Positions 11,275 to 22,734 of a stretch of DNA of 64,000 bases are shown piece after piece (within the stretch, counting starts at the first letter, position 1; every line of letters begins with the position of its first letter). A program made the translations under genes and the position numbers. Source of the stretch: Sambucus nigra (Eukaryota; Streptophyta; Magnoliopsida; Dipsacales; Adoxaceae); the NCBI GenBank assembly GCA_949130495.1, contig OX422208.1, positions 401,071,885 to 401,135,884 of the forward strand, given 5' to 3'. Below the pieces are notes generated by a model. It saw only the letters and a program-made list of their open reading frames with translations. It was not told where the DNA came from and made no database searches.

Positions 11275-12918
11275 TTTGGTTGAGGCTTACTGTGTGCCCA
11301 ACCCTCCGAAGTTTGAGGATTTATTTTTTGTGTCCATGTTTATAGGTGTTGGGTATCAAACTCCTCCTGATGGTGTCCCCTTGTAGAGAGTGGTTCCATT
11401 GGAAGCAGGGGTGTTATTTAAGACTAACTAGACATTGAAGCTGCCCAAGGTGGCAAAAAGTTGGAACATGTAGCTGTTTTTCCCATATATGCTCATCTCT
11501 TCTTTATTTTTAATGAAATGACTAATTGCTTGATTATTTGTGCAGCCCCCTACAACATTAGATCAGGTCACTGAGTCTTTGTACGGGATGTATCCTAGAC
11601 AACTTGATCAGAATGTTATGGACTAGGCTCACCATAGAAAAATAGAGGCTAAGCATAAGAGGAAGGTTGATCCTATGACCAAGGATAAGAAGAAGATCAA
11701 TAATCATAAAACTGCTAAATTTGAGGCTACTGTAAGGGCCATATTAAAGAGAAAAACTCCCATATCCTCCATTCGTGCTGTCATGGGTGACAAGAAGCCC
11801 TTTAAAATCCCTAAACCTCAGGGTAGTCCAAAGGTTACAAGAGTTGGGGCCCCTGTTGAAAGAATCCAGATAGAGAGGTGATCATCTCATTGACTATTCC
11901 GTGCTTAGGGACCCCCCGGCTACAAAGAGGTTGAAGACTTTAAATTTTACCCCAACCATCTTATGATTTCTTATGACATGTGGAATGAACTAGAATCCAT
12001 TTACTAACATATGAATGATGATACCAACCTGTATGGATACCATGGGCATAAAAGACTTTAAGTTTTTGAGGGGCTATGACCCTGAGGCTTTGCGGAAGCT
12101 AGCTCAGCATCATCTCGCAGTGGTAAGTTTACTGAATTTGTGTTCGTCTTATATGATTTATGTTTTATCACTTTTATAACTTCATATTTTGTCGCCAAGG
12201 CTCGATGGCCAGCACAATTTTAAGGGAAAAGGCAGTGACATACCAGGTGGCTTATGAGGAGCATAAGAGTATTATTAAGGTGCTGACCAAGAAGAACACT
12301 GATCTCAAGGATAGCCTGTGGGATATGGGGGATGATTTGAAAAAGACTTGTATTGAGCTGGAGCAAAAGGATGAAAATATAGTTGCCAAGATGGTACCTC
12401 TCAGGAAGGACAAGGAAGAAGTCCGTAAGCTTAAGGATGAGGCCAATACTGACCCTATCAAGTAAAAGAGCCTCGAAGAGGCCTTAAAAAAGGAAAATGA
12501 TGATTTAGTGGCGTCCAATCAAGCTTTGGATGAAACTAACCAAAATCTTATGCACGATGATGGAGCCTTAGCCAAAGATGAAGAGAAGTTTAAGTCATCA
12601 ACCGATTACAATGTTGAGAGTCTATCCTTTTTCCTCTATGGATATGAAAAACTGATGAAGAGGGTATTTAAGAACTTTCTTGATATAGAAGATGAGGTCA
12701 AAAAATTGGAAGTCGATGCTGAGGAGGCTATGATTTTGGTAGTTGAACAATTGATAGAGGCAAACGAGTCTGTCACCGAAGATGATCAGGCTAGAGACGT
12801 TGTCCAAGCTCCTACTAGTCAAAATTCTCTCTGTCACACTGTTATGACTAATATCCCTAAGGATTATCCAACTCAGGATGGAGTTGTTCATGAGACTGGC
12901 AATGTCCCTCTAGCCTAG
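11275..12918 (+). pseudogene. Coiled-coil ORF, possible antisense ORF of a Tat-like element
   Basis: A frame starting near 11275 reads DLVEAYCVPNPPKFEDLFFV, then stops, then a basic segment after an intron-like gap (about 11470-11542, ending TTGTGCAG). The basic part (11543-11880) is rich in KRK and KIPKPQ. A second intron-like gap starts at GTAAGTTT (12123) and ends before 12200. The C-terminal part (12202-12918) is strongly coiled-coil (EEHKSIIKVLTKKN, DDLKKTCIELEQKDEN, DIEDEVKKLEVDAEEA) with one stop at 12463. No catalytic motif is visible. It resembles the 'putative gypsy-type transposon' proteins with a coiled-coil tail, but this identity is tentative. Confidence 0.45.
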
Positions 12919-13870
12919 TCCTCCTGAATCTCTTTATTTTAATGAAGGATCTTTGTATTTTTGTGATGAACCCGTTTACTTAATTTCACATGTTTTTGTC
13001 TGTAATGATTAGGTTAATATTTCTGGTTTGAAATGAGTACTTTATTTATGCCTCCTTAGACATCTGTTTATACCTTGTTGTCTTTGTGCATGCATATATT
13101 CATTATTTTTATTTTTTGCCAACACATTTTGTTTAACTAGATTTTTTACCATCACTTGTGATCAGTTTTTGTGCAAAATGTTTTTTGACAAGTAAATGTG
13201 GTCAGATCTTTTTGAACTAGTTATTTTTAGTCTTATGGACTTACTGTATTGTTTTGCCTACTTACCATGTTAACTTACTAGCCATTTGGTATTGATATGG
13301 TCATGGTATTAGTTTAGTATTATGATCATGTGGTCGACTCTTGTCCACCTAATCTTCCTTACTAGCTACTAGTTTTGGACGAACCTATTTTTTCCAGATT
13401 TAGATTCTACTAATGCTTTTGCTAACTTATTGATCGTATGGACGAATCTTATCGTCCCGACCATGTGTCAACATTAGTTACCCGAGTCGACTAAATATGT
13501 TAGGTTCTATCCATGCGTTAGTCAATTACGATCGGATCTTGTTGTCCATATGACTGTAATGGATTTTCGTGGTTTAGTGAAACTTCTTATTCATAGCTCG
13601 TCTGAAGATGTGGTCATACATGAAGTTAAAATTCTTGTTCGTGGCTTGTCTGAAGATGAAGCCATACTTGATGTTTAGTTTTAGTTGTGTATATTGAGAT
13701 GTAAAACTGAGATGTCTTTAACCTAGGCTTCTAGCACATCTCCCATACCAATGAAAATAGAAAAACTTGAAATGATAGCATGCCTGGTGGAATTTTTTAT
13801 TTTCATTTATCACTGAATTGAATTACAAAGGGATGAGAAGACTTTAAATTTTTTATTTCAATTTGTTCCA
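12919..13870. other. Non-coding stretch downstream of the coiled-coil ORF
   Basis: AT-rich, with no open frame of interest. It holds a 48-bp-period tandem duplication (separate entry) and repeated words such as GGACGAA and GTCCAC near 13340-13460. Confidence 0.5.
13583..13675 (+). repeat. Imperfect 48-bp tandem duplication
   Basis: Two copies share TCTGAAGATG at 13601 and 13649, followed by GTGGTCATACATGAAGTT and AAGCCATACTTGATGTT. It lies in non-coding sequence. Confidence 0.65.
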
Positions 13871-13875
13871 TGCCA

Positions 13876-13950
13876 CTACTGGTACTTTTTCCTCAAGTGT
13901 CCAAAGTTCCATGGATTTTTGAACTGCACTCCTTCGAAGGTTTCGATTCA
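13876..13950 (-). pseudogene. Integrase C-terminal fragment (Ty3/gypsy)
   Basis: On the minus strand one frame reads IETFEGVQFKNPWNFGHLRK and ends KYQ-stop at 13878-13876. The pattern, with PWN followed by HLRKYY, is the usual last block of gypsy polyproteins of the Tat type. Upstream in this frame there are stops near 13955. The 102-residue open frame in a different register is therefore probably a shadow. Short but distinctive; it supports a minus-oriented element here. Confidence 0.5.
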
Positions 13951-14177
13951 TTAATTCCTTGATCGCACGACAAATTTGACCCGATTTGTCAAAACCTTGT
14001 TTTGCATAGACGACGCCAAACTGTTGTCTTTTAAAAATGATTTCATTGATGAAAACCATGCCATCAGAACTATACTCTATAGTTAAAAGTATAAAAGAGA
14101 ATAAATGAGAGATAAACATGAGATTTTGAGTCGTTCGGTCATAAAAAGGGTCTACCTGCACTATAAAGCCTTATTCT

Positions 14178-14178
<1 letters not shown>

Positions 14179-14258
<80 letters not shown>
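14179..14258. repeat. (AT)n microsatellite
   Basis: About 39 uninterrupted AT units. It produces a meaningless Ile-Tyr open frame. Confidence 0.97.
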
Positions 14259-14260
<2 letters not shown>

Positions 14261-16349
14261 TTAGTACAATATTGGAGCCTTATAGGCATACAAGATGAGA
14301 GAAATGGGTTACATAAATGAACATATATGTTGCTGTGTAGTTATGGTTTTGGCCTTAGAATGTATACTTCTTTAAGACCGCAACTATTATGTTATGTGAT
14401 TGTCAGAGAAGGTGTAATGCCCCGACCGGGTTAAAGGTTATTAAAGGACTAACTTGATCCATTTTACACGTTAATTGTGAAGTGCGATGAAACACCCTAA
14501 TATATGATTATAATCCATTTTTTATTATTATTTAACGTTACACTTATTAGCATGCAAGTTCAATTTACAATCGTAACTGAACCAAGGGAAGTTCCCCAAG
14601 GACAAATAAACAGATCTACTAATGTAAATGCAAGTAAATACTTACCTGTATAACGCGCTCAAAATGCAAAATTACATGTAACCTGCCGTAAAAAATAGAG
14701 TGAGTGAGCTTAATGCTCAGTAGAAACTATACAAATGCAGTTTAGGAATGAACGGCGAAAAAGTATACTCACACCCTACACTACATGCATACGAAGTACG
14801 TATGTATCTACATATATATATACCTTTGAAAATACATATCCCAATGTATTAAACCATTTTATTCTAAAAACGTCATTTAAATTGTTTGTTCTCCTTATCG
14901 TTACAAAAAAAATATTTTGTATCATTATGCAAAAAACTAGCATTCCTTCCCATTAACACAGACGGTTGAACAATTAGCAATTGTTGGGAAAAATATATTA
15001 TTTACTTTCAAACGTTTATTACTCAACATTTATTAACTCACGCCAGAGTTACTTAACCATATCATAGGACTTCCATGTTTAGAAAAATACTCATTTTCCT
15101 TGGAAAGATTCATATAACACAATCTTTTGTTTATTATGATTCAAACCTCATTAAGTAGCTTAAACATCATTAAGTTATATTGTTTAACCATCCCATGTTA
15201 CCACATGAAGATTAAACTTTTAATGCATTATTCTTGTATTAATAAATCAATGAATCCATACCATTCATTTATGCATCTTTCATGAATATTCAATTAATCA
15301 CTTAACATATTCTTTAGGGATTCCACCGACACACACACCCGTCACAACAAATGCACACCCACGATTTCATGAAACTTTACTGCCCGGCACCGAGCACCAA
15401 GTAAACTGCAGTTGGTTTGGAGTCTTTCACCACTAGGGACAACATAACCCTGCTTAATTATTTAACCCAGCATCACCCAATATTATTATCTTGCCCATGT
15501 GTTCGACATTTTCATATTGTCACGTTAATTTTCCTTTTTCGGGCCAAAGCCTGGGACAAACACTCTTTAATATTGTTTGTTTCCTAAAAATGTTACATTT
15601 TAAGTAAATTATCAATTTACCCAATTCACATCAAAATACGTAACTTTTCTCCTTATTCAAGTGTTATTTATAAAAAAAACACCCTTTTTAAGCTTCAAAC
15701 TTAACACGTAGGCATTTTAGTCACTATAACACCTTCTTAACTTCTAACTTTGTCGAAAATAACATTTTTGCGTATTTCTACCTTTAATATATAAGTTTAT
15801 ACTTTTCACATAATAAAGCCTACACACTTTATTTATGAGTTATAACACTAAAACCCCATTTTAGTTAACATTTAAACATTTGACACTTTGCATTTCAAAC
15901 TTAGTGTTACACACTTTAATTATGACTTTTTGCATAAAGACCCATACTAAGTCATTTTATTCATACTTAGTTTTCTACACTTTCATTATTTACATTTTCA
16001 CCCAAAGTTTGCAAGAAGACTATAGTTTCATGTATTTACACTTTTTACCCCAAAACTTTGTTTAACAAACTAATAGTACACTTTGTAAATGAAACTCCAT
16101 TTGCTCATTTCATAACGATTCATCAACATAAAAATCGCTATATTAATCTCATTAAAAGTCATATACATACCAAGTGTTGTTCACATCAAAGAAATCATTT
16201 ATTTACCTTAAAACATGTTATTTCATAAAATGTTTGTGAATAGTGGGCTGAAAATTATCGATTTTTAAAACCCATTCAATCCTTCATTTTAAGTGCCAAA
16301 TTTCATTGAAAATAGTAAGAATGATACTAATAAGTCTATTAGTACATTT

Positions 16350-18528
16350 TTTAAAAAAATAGGAATATATTTATTGGGAGGAGAAAAAACCTCTCCTTGG
16401 ACACTTACAAGAGATAAAGAAAAGAAAACTTAAGAAAGTTAACGAAAGTTAGAATGAGTAATGGGTCGTCTAAAATTGCATTTTAAAGACGATTTCTCTT
16501 CAGCACTTAAGTATGGAAATGAATCTTGTTTATCTCTTTTCTAATGGGTAATTCCTTCTACCTCAAGATTATTTGTGTCTTCCGTATTCCCTTAGACCTC
16601 AAAAGAATTTCTAATTGGGGTTTTGAGCATTTGGTGCCCCAATTTTTTTCCAACCGAGTCTTCAATAAATGCTCGAGCTTTTGCAGAACTAGTTTACATT
16701 CCAAGATCAAATTTAGGAATTTTCACAAATAAATTAATTTCACGGTCTTCAGACAAATTTGGAATTTCCTTGAGGGGAGGCATATCTCCGTAAGAATCTT
16801 CACTTTTCGAATTATCCTTTATTGAAATATTTTCAATATTGTTTTGGTCCATTTGCTTTCCTGTACCAGCTGAATCATTACATAATTCTTTTTGATGAAT
16901 TACAACTGGATCTTTTGATTTTGTCACCAAGTTGGAAAAAGATGAAGAAAAGTATTGTTGTCCTTCTTCTTTTTAAAACCAACATATTTGATATATTTGA
17001 TCCCATTCTTTTTCAAGAAACGCACACAATTTGGGGGTAAATTCTTGATAGATAATTCAGTGGTCCCCGTTGCTGACCCAATTGACTTAGCCACATTAAC
17101 AGTGGTTGTGCTCAATTTAGAACCATTTAAATTAACAACTTGTTGTGGACTTGAATTTAAGGAGACCTCCTATTGATATATAATAGGTATTTCCTCAATC
17201 TCTTTACTTCCACGACCAATATTAACATATTTTCCTTTTCTAAGCTTCTCCGAATTTAATGGGATTGTGTCATTATGCTATTGAACAATACTCTGAGATT
17301 TTTTCACATGAATCTCATTACCCATCTGATCATTCACGTGGGTATCTGTTCCTTATTTTATTGAATTGAAAGCATTAACCGTTCCTAAAATAGTGGAATT
17401 TTTTAAACCCAAAAATGTTTTCGTTCTCCTTGACAGCATATGAGCTCCGAGTTTATTGGAACAACTATTGGCCGATATTTTCCCCAGTAATCTCCAACGA
17501 CTGGATTTAAATCTTGGAAAACAATAGAGTTTTTAGATTTAGACTGAGGAGAAACCACTTCTTTTTGTAGGAATATACACTCAGAAATTAAGTGTCCAAC
17601 AGATTTACAAAAGGTGGATTCATAAGCTATATTGACATAAAAATGGCCATCCCCATTTTCAACCGTAATACGACCAGGAGGCTTAACATATAGGTCTACT
17701 TTAATTAAAACATGAGCATAGTTACCGTATGAGCTCTCCATAGTGGCATTATCAAGACGTAAAGTAATACCCACCCCTATAGCAATTTGAAGGAGAAGAC
17801 CTGGGTCCCAATAATCTTGGCAAAGACCCGTGAATCTTACCCAGATAGACGTAGTGGAGATTATGTGCATTTCTGGTTTAAAGTCTGGAACCTAGGAAAA
17901 AAATTTGAGAGACCCAGAAGACAACTTCAAGCTACGAAAAGTCATAACATTACTCATATCAAATGAGCATGAAAAATGAAGGTAAAAGTAACCCTTACAT
18001 ATGGGTGTTAAAATCCAGTCCTTCTTTATCCGTCTAGAGGTGGTAATAGCCATTTTTGGAACCGTGAGTTTCCATGGTTTGTTTTCTTTGGCAAGTGCGA
18101 GCTGACCAATAAGAGTAGAAGAGCGACATTCATTAATAACTTAAAGATAAGAGGAATAAATAAGCCTAACTGCTAATGAATCTCCATGCATGTATGGGGC
18201 AGAAAGGGGAGGGGAGGAAAGACATGGTAGAGCCATTGATACTTGCTCCTTTTCAACCCCATTTTTGTAAGCACTTCAGCAAATGATGTAGCAGCGGGGT
18301 ATTGTTTTAAGGTTGGGTTAGTAGAGCTGGATGCAAATTTAAGGTGAGCATCATCAAAAGGTTTAGGATCAAATTCCAAACAAAGAGGACTTGACCCCAT
18401 AAAAAGAAGAAGAATGCTTTAAGGAGAGAAAGAAAAAAATTAGAGAGAAGAAATCTCATCGTCCCTGATATTTGGTTCACGAGCCAATGTTAAGCACAAA
18501 ACTTACCCAAGAAAACTAATGACATTTA
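16350..18528 (-). mobile_element. L1-type LINE derivative carrying only ORF1
   Basis: The 13-bp word TATTAGTACATTT occurs exactly at 16337-16349 and 18529-18541 and brackets 2,179 bp, which fits a target-primed insertion. Inside, the minus strand has a short 5' leader (18528-18401), an ORF1 starting at 18400, and a terminal A-run at the low-coordinate end, on + TTTTTT (16347-16352). There is no endonuclease or reverse transcriptase block (ORF2). Ordinary dead L1 copies lose the 5' end; this one keeps the 5' end and lacks ORF2. The insertion target is the Tekay-like solo LTR. Confidence 0.75.
16690..18400 (-). pseudogene. L1 ORF1: DUF4283 and zinc-knuckle RNA-binding protein
   Basis: ORF1 proteins of plant L1 elements bind the element RNA. 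The start ATG at 18400-18398 gives MGSSPLCLEFDPKPF, then ATSFAEVLTKMG, typical of ORF1 N-termini. A frameshift near 18200 leads into the DUF4283 fold (KENKPWKLTVPKM; IKKDWILTPICKGYFYLHF; IWVRFTGLCQDYWDP at about 17850). A zinc knuckle of the CCHC-4 type follows as FCKSVGHLISEC (about 17615-17580), with the second Cys apparently lost. The tail (17400-16690) is low-complexity and broken. At least two stops and several frameshifts are present. Confidence 0.75.
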
Positions 18529-20126
18529 TATTAGTACATTTAACACCTTAATCAACATATTTTAAGCCCTAAATATGTAGAAAAATCAAGCTAAACATAA
18601 GTTTACTACAAGACCCATTTCAAAGATAGAAAGTCCTATTTTCTTCTAAACTATATCTTGAAATAATGTAGTATTCAATCTTTAATCATGGATGGTTATT
18701 TCTAAATACCTAATATCAATAATATGCAAAATACTCATAGTAATATCATCATTAACTTAACTTAGTAAGAGATAAGTATTCCCTACCTCAAAATGTCCTC
18801 AAATAATGGTAAAGAAGTTGGGTGACTCTCTCACCTCCAAAGGTGGCCCTAAAGGGAGTCACAATAGCCCACTCTTCAAGATTACAAATGAACCTTCAAG
18901 CTCCATGAACTATTATTTCTTCTTCCATGAGAAAATCCTTTCAAAAACTCCCAATAAAGCTTCCTTTGAGCTCCAAGAACTCCTCTTAAAACCTCCTATG
19001 AGTTGTCCTAACTTTTATAGGGGTTTTAATGGAGTTTGGGGACCTCCAAGGTGGTATTTTAATGGTGGAAAAGGGGTGTCAAATAAGGATAAATAATTTG
19101 GAAGGAATAACAAATCTTGCAAGAGCTAGAATATGGAGATATAATTTGAAAATGTTTGAGAGTTTTGACTCCAAGTATGTCCCTCCTATTTCTCTTATAA
19201 TGAAATTATGGAATCTTTCCACCATTGACATCCAAACCCAAGGTTTTGAATGCCCAAATGGGTGTAATTTGGTTCTCCAAGGTCTGCATAATAAGTCTTG
19301 AAAGATACTACACATATACCAAACATGTGACCCCAAAAACTCATTTGAAAAATTCTGAAAACACCCTCAAAAGATGATTTGCGTCACTTTTGGTACCAGT
19401 CCCCCATTTTTTTTGAAACTTTTAACTTAAGAATCTTATTTCTTCCATTATTTAGTTAAAACCCATATTTACAATAGTTGTTTATCCTCCCGGATTGTCC
19501 TATATAAGGCGAGCAAGAATTGGGACCTTCGCGCAAAATATATTTTTTTCTATTTTTCTTCGTATCATAATGTTCGTTATATTTTTATGAGTTTAAATAT
19601 GTGGTTGAAATATTTTTTTGACTTACCAATTCTCTTAGATAATTCTCCTAAAACTAGACTTTGATGTGTTGCACACCGTCACACATTTTACTCAGGCTCG
19701 CGTTGCGCTTGTTGCTTATCTGAATCGCGTGACACTTAATCGAAGTATTTAAAGTAATTATATAAACTCAAAATAAAACTCATGTGAACCATTCAATGTA
19801 AATATTTCTCGTTTAATCCATATTGCGATACTTTATTTTTCGTACCATTTAAATGTCGCGTCATGTTAATCTTGTCCCTATCACATCCGTTTCTTGATAT
19901 TTTTCCATCAAACTTACAGACATCCTAGTTAATACTATTAGAGATTAAATACGCATTAATGTAAAACCTGCATCGTTGTATTTTTTTCGTTTAAACCATT
20001 TACGTAATACTCCACCTTACGTATTACTTTACGTGTTACGCTTGGATTATTTATTCCTCAGATTTTTCTTTGGACAAAACACCTCAAATAATGTTAAATA
20101 CCTAATTTGTATTGCGGGGTATTACA

Positions 20127-20580
20127 AAAGGTAACCAGAGTGAGGACTCCAGTGTAGAGAGAAGTTAAAGTGAGTTGGGCAGAGTTTCGTTACTCTATTG
20201 TTGCCTATAAAATGTGGGGTGAGAACCTTTATTTATAATAGTTTGTTAAGACCTTGCGTGCAATGGTCGCGTGACTTATGGATAAGAACGGATGAGAAGG
20301 AATCTTTCGATAAGGTGGAAAAATGGAAGTCCATAGATGAGATGTAAGGGCCCCCAATATATTCTATCATAGTTGCAGAAGAGTCATATTCGTGGCCTCG
20401 TAAGTATCTAGGTCGTGACCTTATCTTATATGTTTTGCCCTTCGTCTATTGGTCGAGGCTATTGTAAAACCTTTATCTTCAAGAATTTGAACAAGATTCT
20501 ATGACACGTGTTTATTAGGCATTGGATGGTATATTTTGGGTGTGATAATAAGATAACATTTTCTTGTTACATCAAGGCTA
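20127..20580 (-). other. LTR-like promoter sequence, continuation of the target of the solo LTR
   Basis: Joined to the sequence left of 14412 this restores the target (GTCAGAGAAGG then TAACCAGAG). On the minus strand it has a TATA-like CTATTATAAATAAAGG (20241-20226) followed by a leader-like stretch, as at a U3/R border. It may be an LTR of the minus-strand Tat-like remnant. There is no ORF. Confidence 0.35.
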
Positions 20581-20609
20581 CCAATCGACTAAAAGTTAAA
20601 GAAATCGGC

Positions 20610-21112
20610 ATGGGAGGTGGATTTGACAAGTGGAAAGGAGAAGCTTAAACACAGTAGGTTATTATATGTCAATTTTATGAAATTAAAGGTCATAAAGCAT
20701 ATAAGTGTCCATGGAATTGTACAAAATGAAAAGAACCACATTATAATGGTTTGATGATGTTATATAAACAAGAATTAAGTAGGAGTAGGCTGCTAAAATG
20801 TGAATTTAACACATATAAGGGATTTTCTATGTTTGGAGATGCCATAAAAGAGGGAAATGTAAAGAACACAACAATTAATTTATCACAATACCAATAAGCA
20901 TTCTTTGAGTGTAAGTTGTATGGTGACTGGGCTAATAACTGTCCATGAAAAGGGTCCAAATGTTTCAGAGGTTGTACTAGCCATATTAAACTTTTGTCAT
21001 CAACCAAAGAAACTAGTGAAGATGCTAAGTTTTTAAAATGTATAAATTATAGTCAATTCTAGTGTTTATCAACTGTAGTATCTAGATGTGATGTTGGAAG
21101 ATTTGAGTTTGA
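20610..21112 (+). pseudogene. Zinc-knuckle / GRF zinc-finger gene relic
   Basis: One continuous frame, with stops, reads MGGGFDKWKGEA, then CQFYEIKGHKAYKCPWNC at 20667 (a CCHC knuckle whose second Cys is Tyr). A second knuckle-like block CKLYGDWANNCP starts at 20910. It is followed by CFRGCTSHIKLL and KFLKCINYSQF, spaced like a GRF finger (C-x2-C ... FLKC ... C). Plant zinc-knuckle/GRF proteins have exactly this order, usually with Trp where stops occur here (TGG to TGA after CP). It may be a host gene fragment or retrocopy. At least eight stops make it a pseudogene. The exact parent gene is not identified. Confidence 0.45.
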
Positions 21113-21424
21113 ATTTTGAAAGAAAAATGTAAACCATTAATGACTCATTTATCTTCACTTTTCTAAGACAATGCATAATTCAAATGATTTGCCTTCAAAG
21201 ATTCGCACAAATAAATTTTATCAACCTCTAAATGAACATATTTGATGGATGTGAACTTAAAGATTAGGTTTTTGTTGAGATCTATGGATTTTGGGTAAGA
21301 TGGACATAGGGAAACTAAAGAGGGTAAGGTTTATTAGGGGTAATTTTGGGTTATTATAAAAAATGTCATGTGATAATCACATACCTAATGTTTAATGGAC
21401 AACCCTTAAAAAAATAGTTGCAAA
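21113..21424. other. Unassigned AT-rich sequence
   Basis: No open frame or motif recognised. It is part of the target into which the 18.5 kb copia complex inserted. Confidence 0.5.
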
Positions 21425-21577
21425 GAAAAGAAAATGGTGGGTAAAGTTTAATTACCAAAATTAAACGGGTGGTAAAGTCAAAGTACCCTAAAAGATAACC
21501 ATTTGACAATTCAACTAATGATTTTCATCCAATTTTAGTAACAAAGTCTAAAAGAAAAGAAAATGGTGGGTAAAGTC
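21425..21577 (+). repeat. 129-bp tandem duplication at the insertion site of the copia complex
   Basis: GAAAAGAAAATGGTGGGTAA occurs at 21425 and again at 21554. The second unit is cut at AAGTC (21573-21577) by the Sirevirus-like element and resumes at 40119 with AAGTCTAATTACCTAAAC, which matches the first unit (AAGTTTAATTACCAAAAT). The unit therefore gives an internal pre-insertion control. Confidence 0.8.
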
Positions 21578-22734
21578 TGTAAATGCGCAACGGTCCCTCT
21601 ATGTGTGTCCTTTAGGTGAAAATAAATTTTCTTTTTAAGAAAATTTTTAATTTTATCAAGCACCAATTTTGTGAACAAATTTCAATTAAGCCAATTTTAT
21701 CTTTTTAACCCCAAACATGCGTCTAGTGTGATTCAGCAAGATAAAATAAAGAAAGATCACAAAACACGTCGGTGTACGAGGGAACCACAATGGGAAAAAC
21801 TTTGGATGGCCCAAGCCAGACAATCACTATGATATGATTTTACAAAGTAAGATTACATTCTTACTCAACGACTCGATACCCACAAGTCTTGACGCCTCTT
21901 CTTCTCTTCAACCTCTCCTCTACAGTGCAACGCAGGAGTCCACCTATGCTATATCAACAACACATGAGTCCACATATGGCTCTATATATGTCGATACATC
22001 CAGCAACCGTCAATCAGCAAGTATGGATTCCACCGTATAAAAAAGGTTCTTCGAATGATGAGGAATGAAATTGTGATGCAAACACAAGATATCTATGCCA
22101 TATGGTATATAAACTCAGATCTTGTAAACACAAAGGATGTTTTTAGCTTTGGAAACCTTTGGTAAATAAATGAAGAAAACATATGTATTCTGTGCAATTA
22201 GGTATGTTCTATACTCCTAATTTTATGAGCAAAATTCACCTTAAATAAAAAACTTTGAGGCGGCGAGTCATTAAAATGAAATCAGCCAGTCGTTCGAACC
22301 ACATGAGCATCTCGTTAGAACGATAATTCCATATCATTTGAATGACATCCAGATGTCATTTGAATGACTATTAAAGCCATTTGAACCATCAAAACTGAAA
22401 GGAAAGTTCTATATGACCCTAAACAATAATTATCTCAGAAACACTCATTTTTAAAACATTTTAAAATAGATTTAAATAAAATAACATCCTTAGAAAATAT
22501 TTATTGAGTATCCATAAACCAATATACATCTCAAAAACCAAATTAAAGACGTGAAACGTGCACCAAAACTATGGCATAATTTATCTTTAAAGCTTGGTCG
22601 TTACGTCTCCAGCACAACGTCATAGACCAAATGGGAATCGTTACAAGTAAAATCTATCTATGACTCAAAGTGGTTTTTGTCTGGAATAATGTCAATACAT
22701 ACAAATTGACAATATTTGGAAACTTATCCTTACA
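21578..22734 (-). repeat. 3' LTR of the minus-strand Sirevirus-like element
   Basis: 1,157 bp, uninterrupted. It matches 36687-37741 plus 40006-40118 (about 1,168 bp) along its length, with differences about every 5-6 bases in the part I compared by eye. It contains palindromic words GTCATTTGAATGAC (22355-22368) and ATCATTTGAATGAC (22334-22347). It serves as the empty-site allele for the solo LTR at 37742-40000. Confidence 0.88.

Larger units (their letters stand above)
10701..14412 (-). mobile_element. Remnant of a minus-strand gypsy (Tat-like) element
   Basis: The evidence is two coding traces in opposite orientation. One is a short integrase C-terminal end on the minus strand (13876-13950). 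The other is a + strand coiled-coil ORF with apparent introns (11275-12918). Several Tat-lineage elements (Retand, for example) are known to carry an antisense ORF between pol and the 3' LTR, which would explain this arrangement. LTRs are not securely seen; 20127-20560, the other side of the nested solo LTR, looks LTR-like on the minus strand. The element assignment is an inference. Confidence 0.4.
14413..20126 (-). mobile_element. Tekay-like solo LTR, split by an L1 element
   Basis: The + strand starts TGTAATGCCCCG and ends CGGGGTATTACA, so both strands begin TG and end CA. The flanking five bases are gaagg (14408-14412) and aaagg (20127-20131), a 5-bp target duplication with one change. Read on the minus strand it starts TGTAATACCCCGC and ends in a CGGGGCATTACA-type terminus, as long Tekay/Del-type chromovirus LTRs do. 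A minus-strand TATA-like CCTATAAAAG lies at about 19013-19022. Without the nested L1 (2,192 bp including one duplication) it is about 3.5 kb. No gag or pol is present, so I read it as a solo LTR. Confidence 0.7.

Noticed and set aside
13853..14161. 102-residue minus-strand ORF resembling a glycosyltransferase end
   Set aside because: A different frame of the same strand gives a specific integrase C-terminus ending in a stop; the longer ORF is likely its shadow.
14105..14320. Open frame of Ile-Tyr repeats
   Set aside because: It is a translation of the (AT)n microsatellite.
14413..20126. DNA transposon with TIR TGTAATGCCCC/GGGGTATTACA
   Set aside because: A 5-bp duplication, TG/CA ends, LTR-like promoter words and no transposase fit an LTR better; LTR ends of this type are naturally near-inverted.
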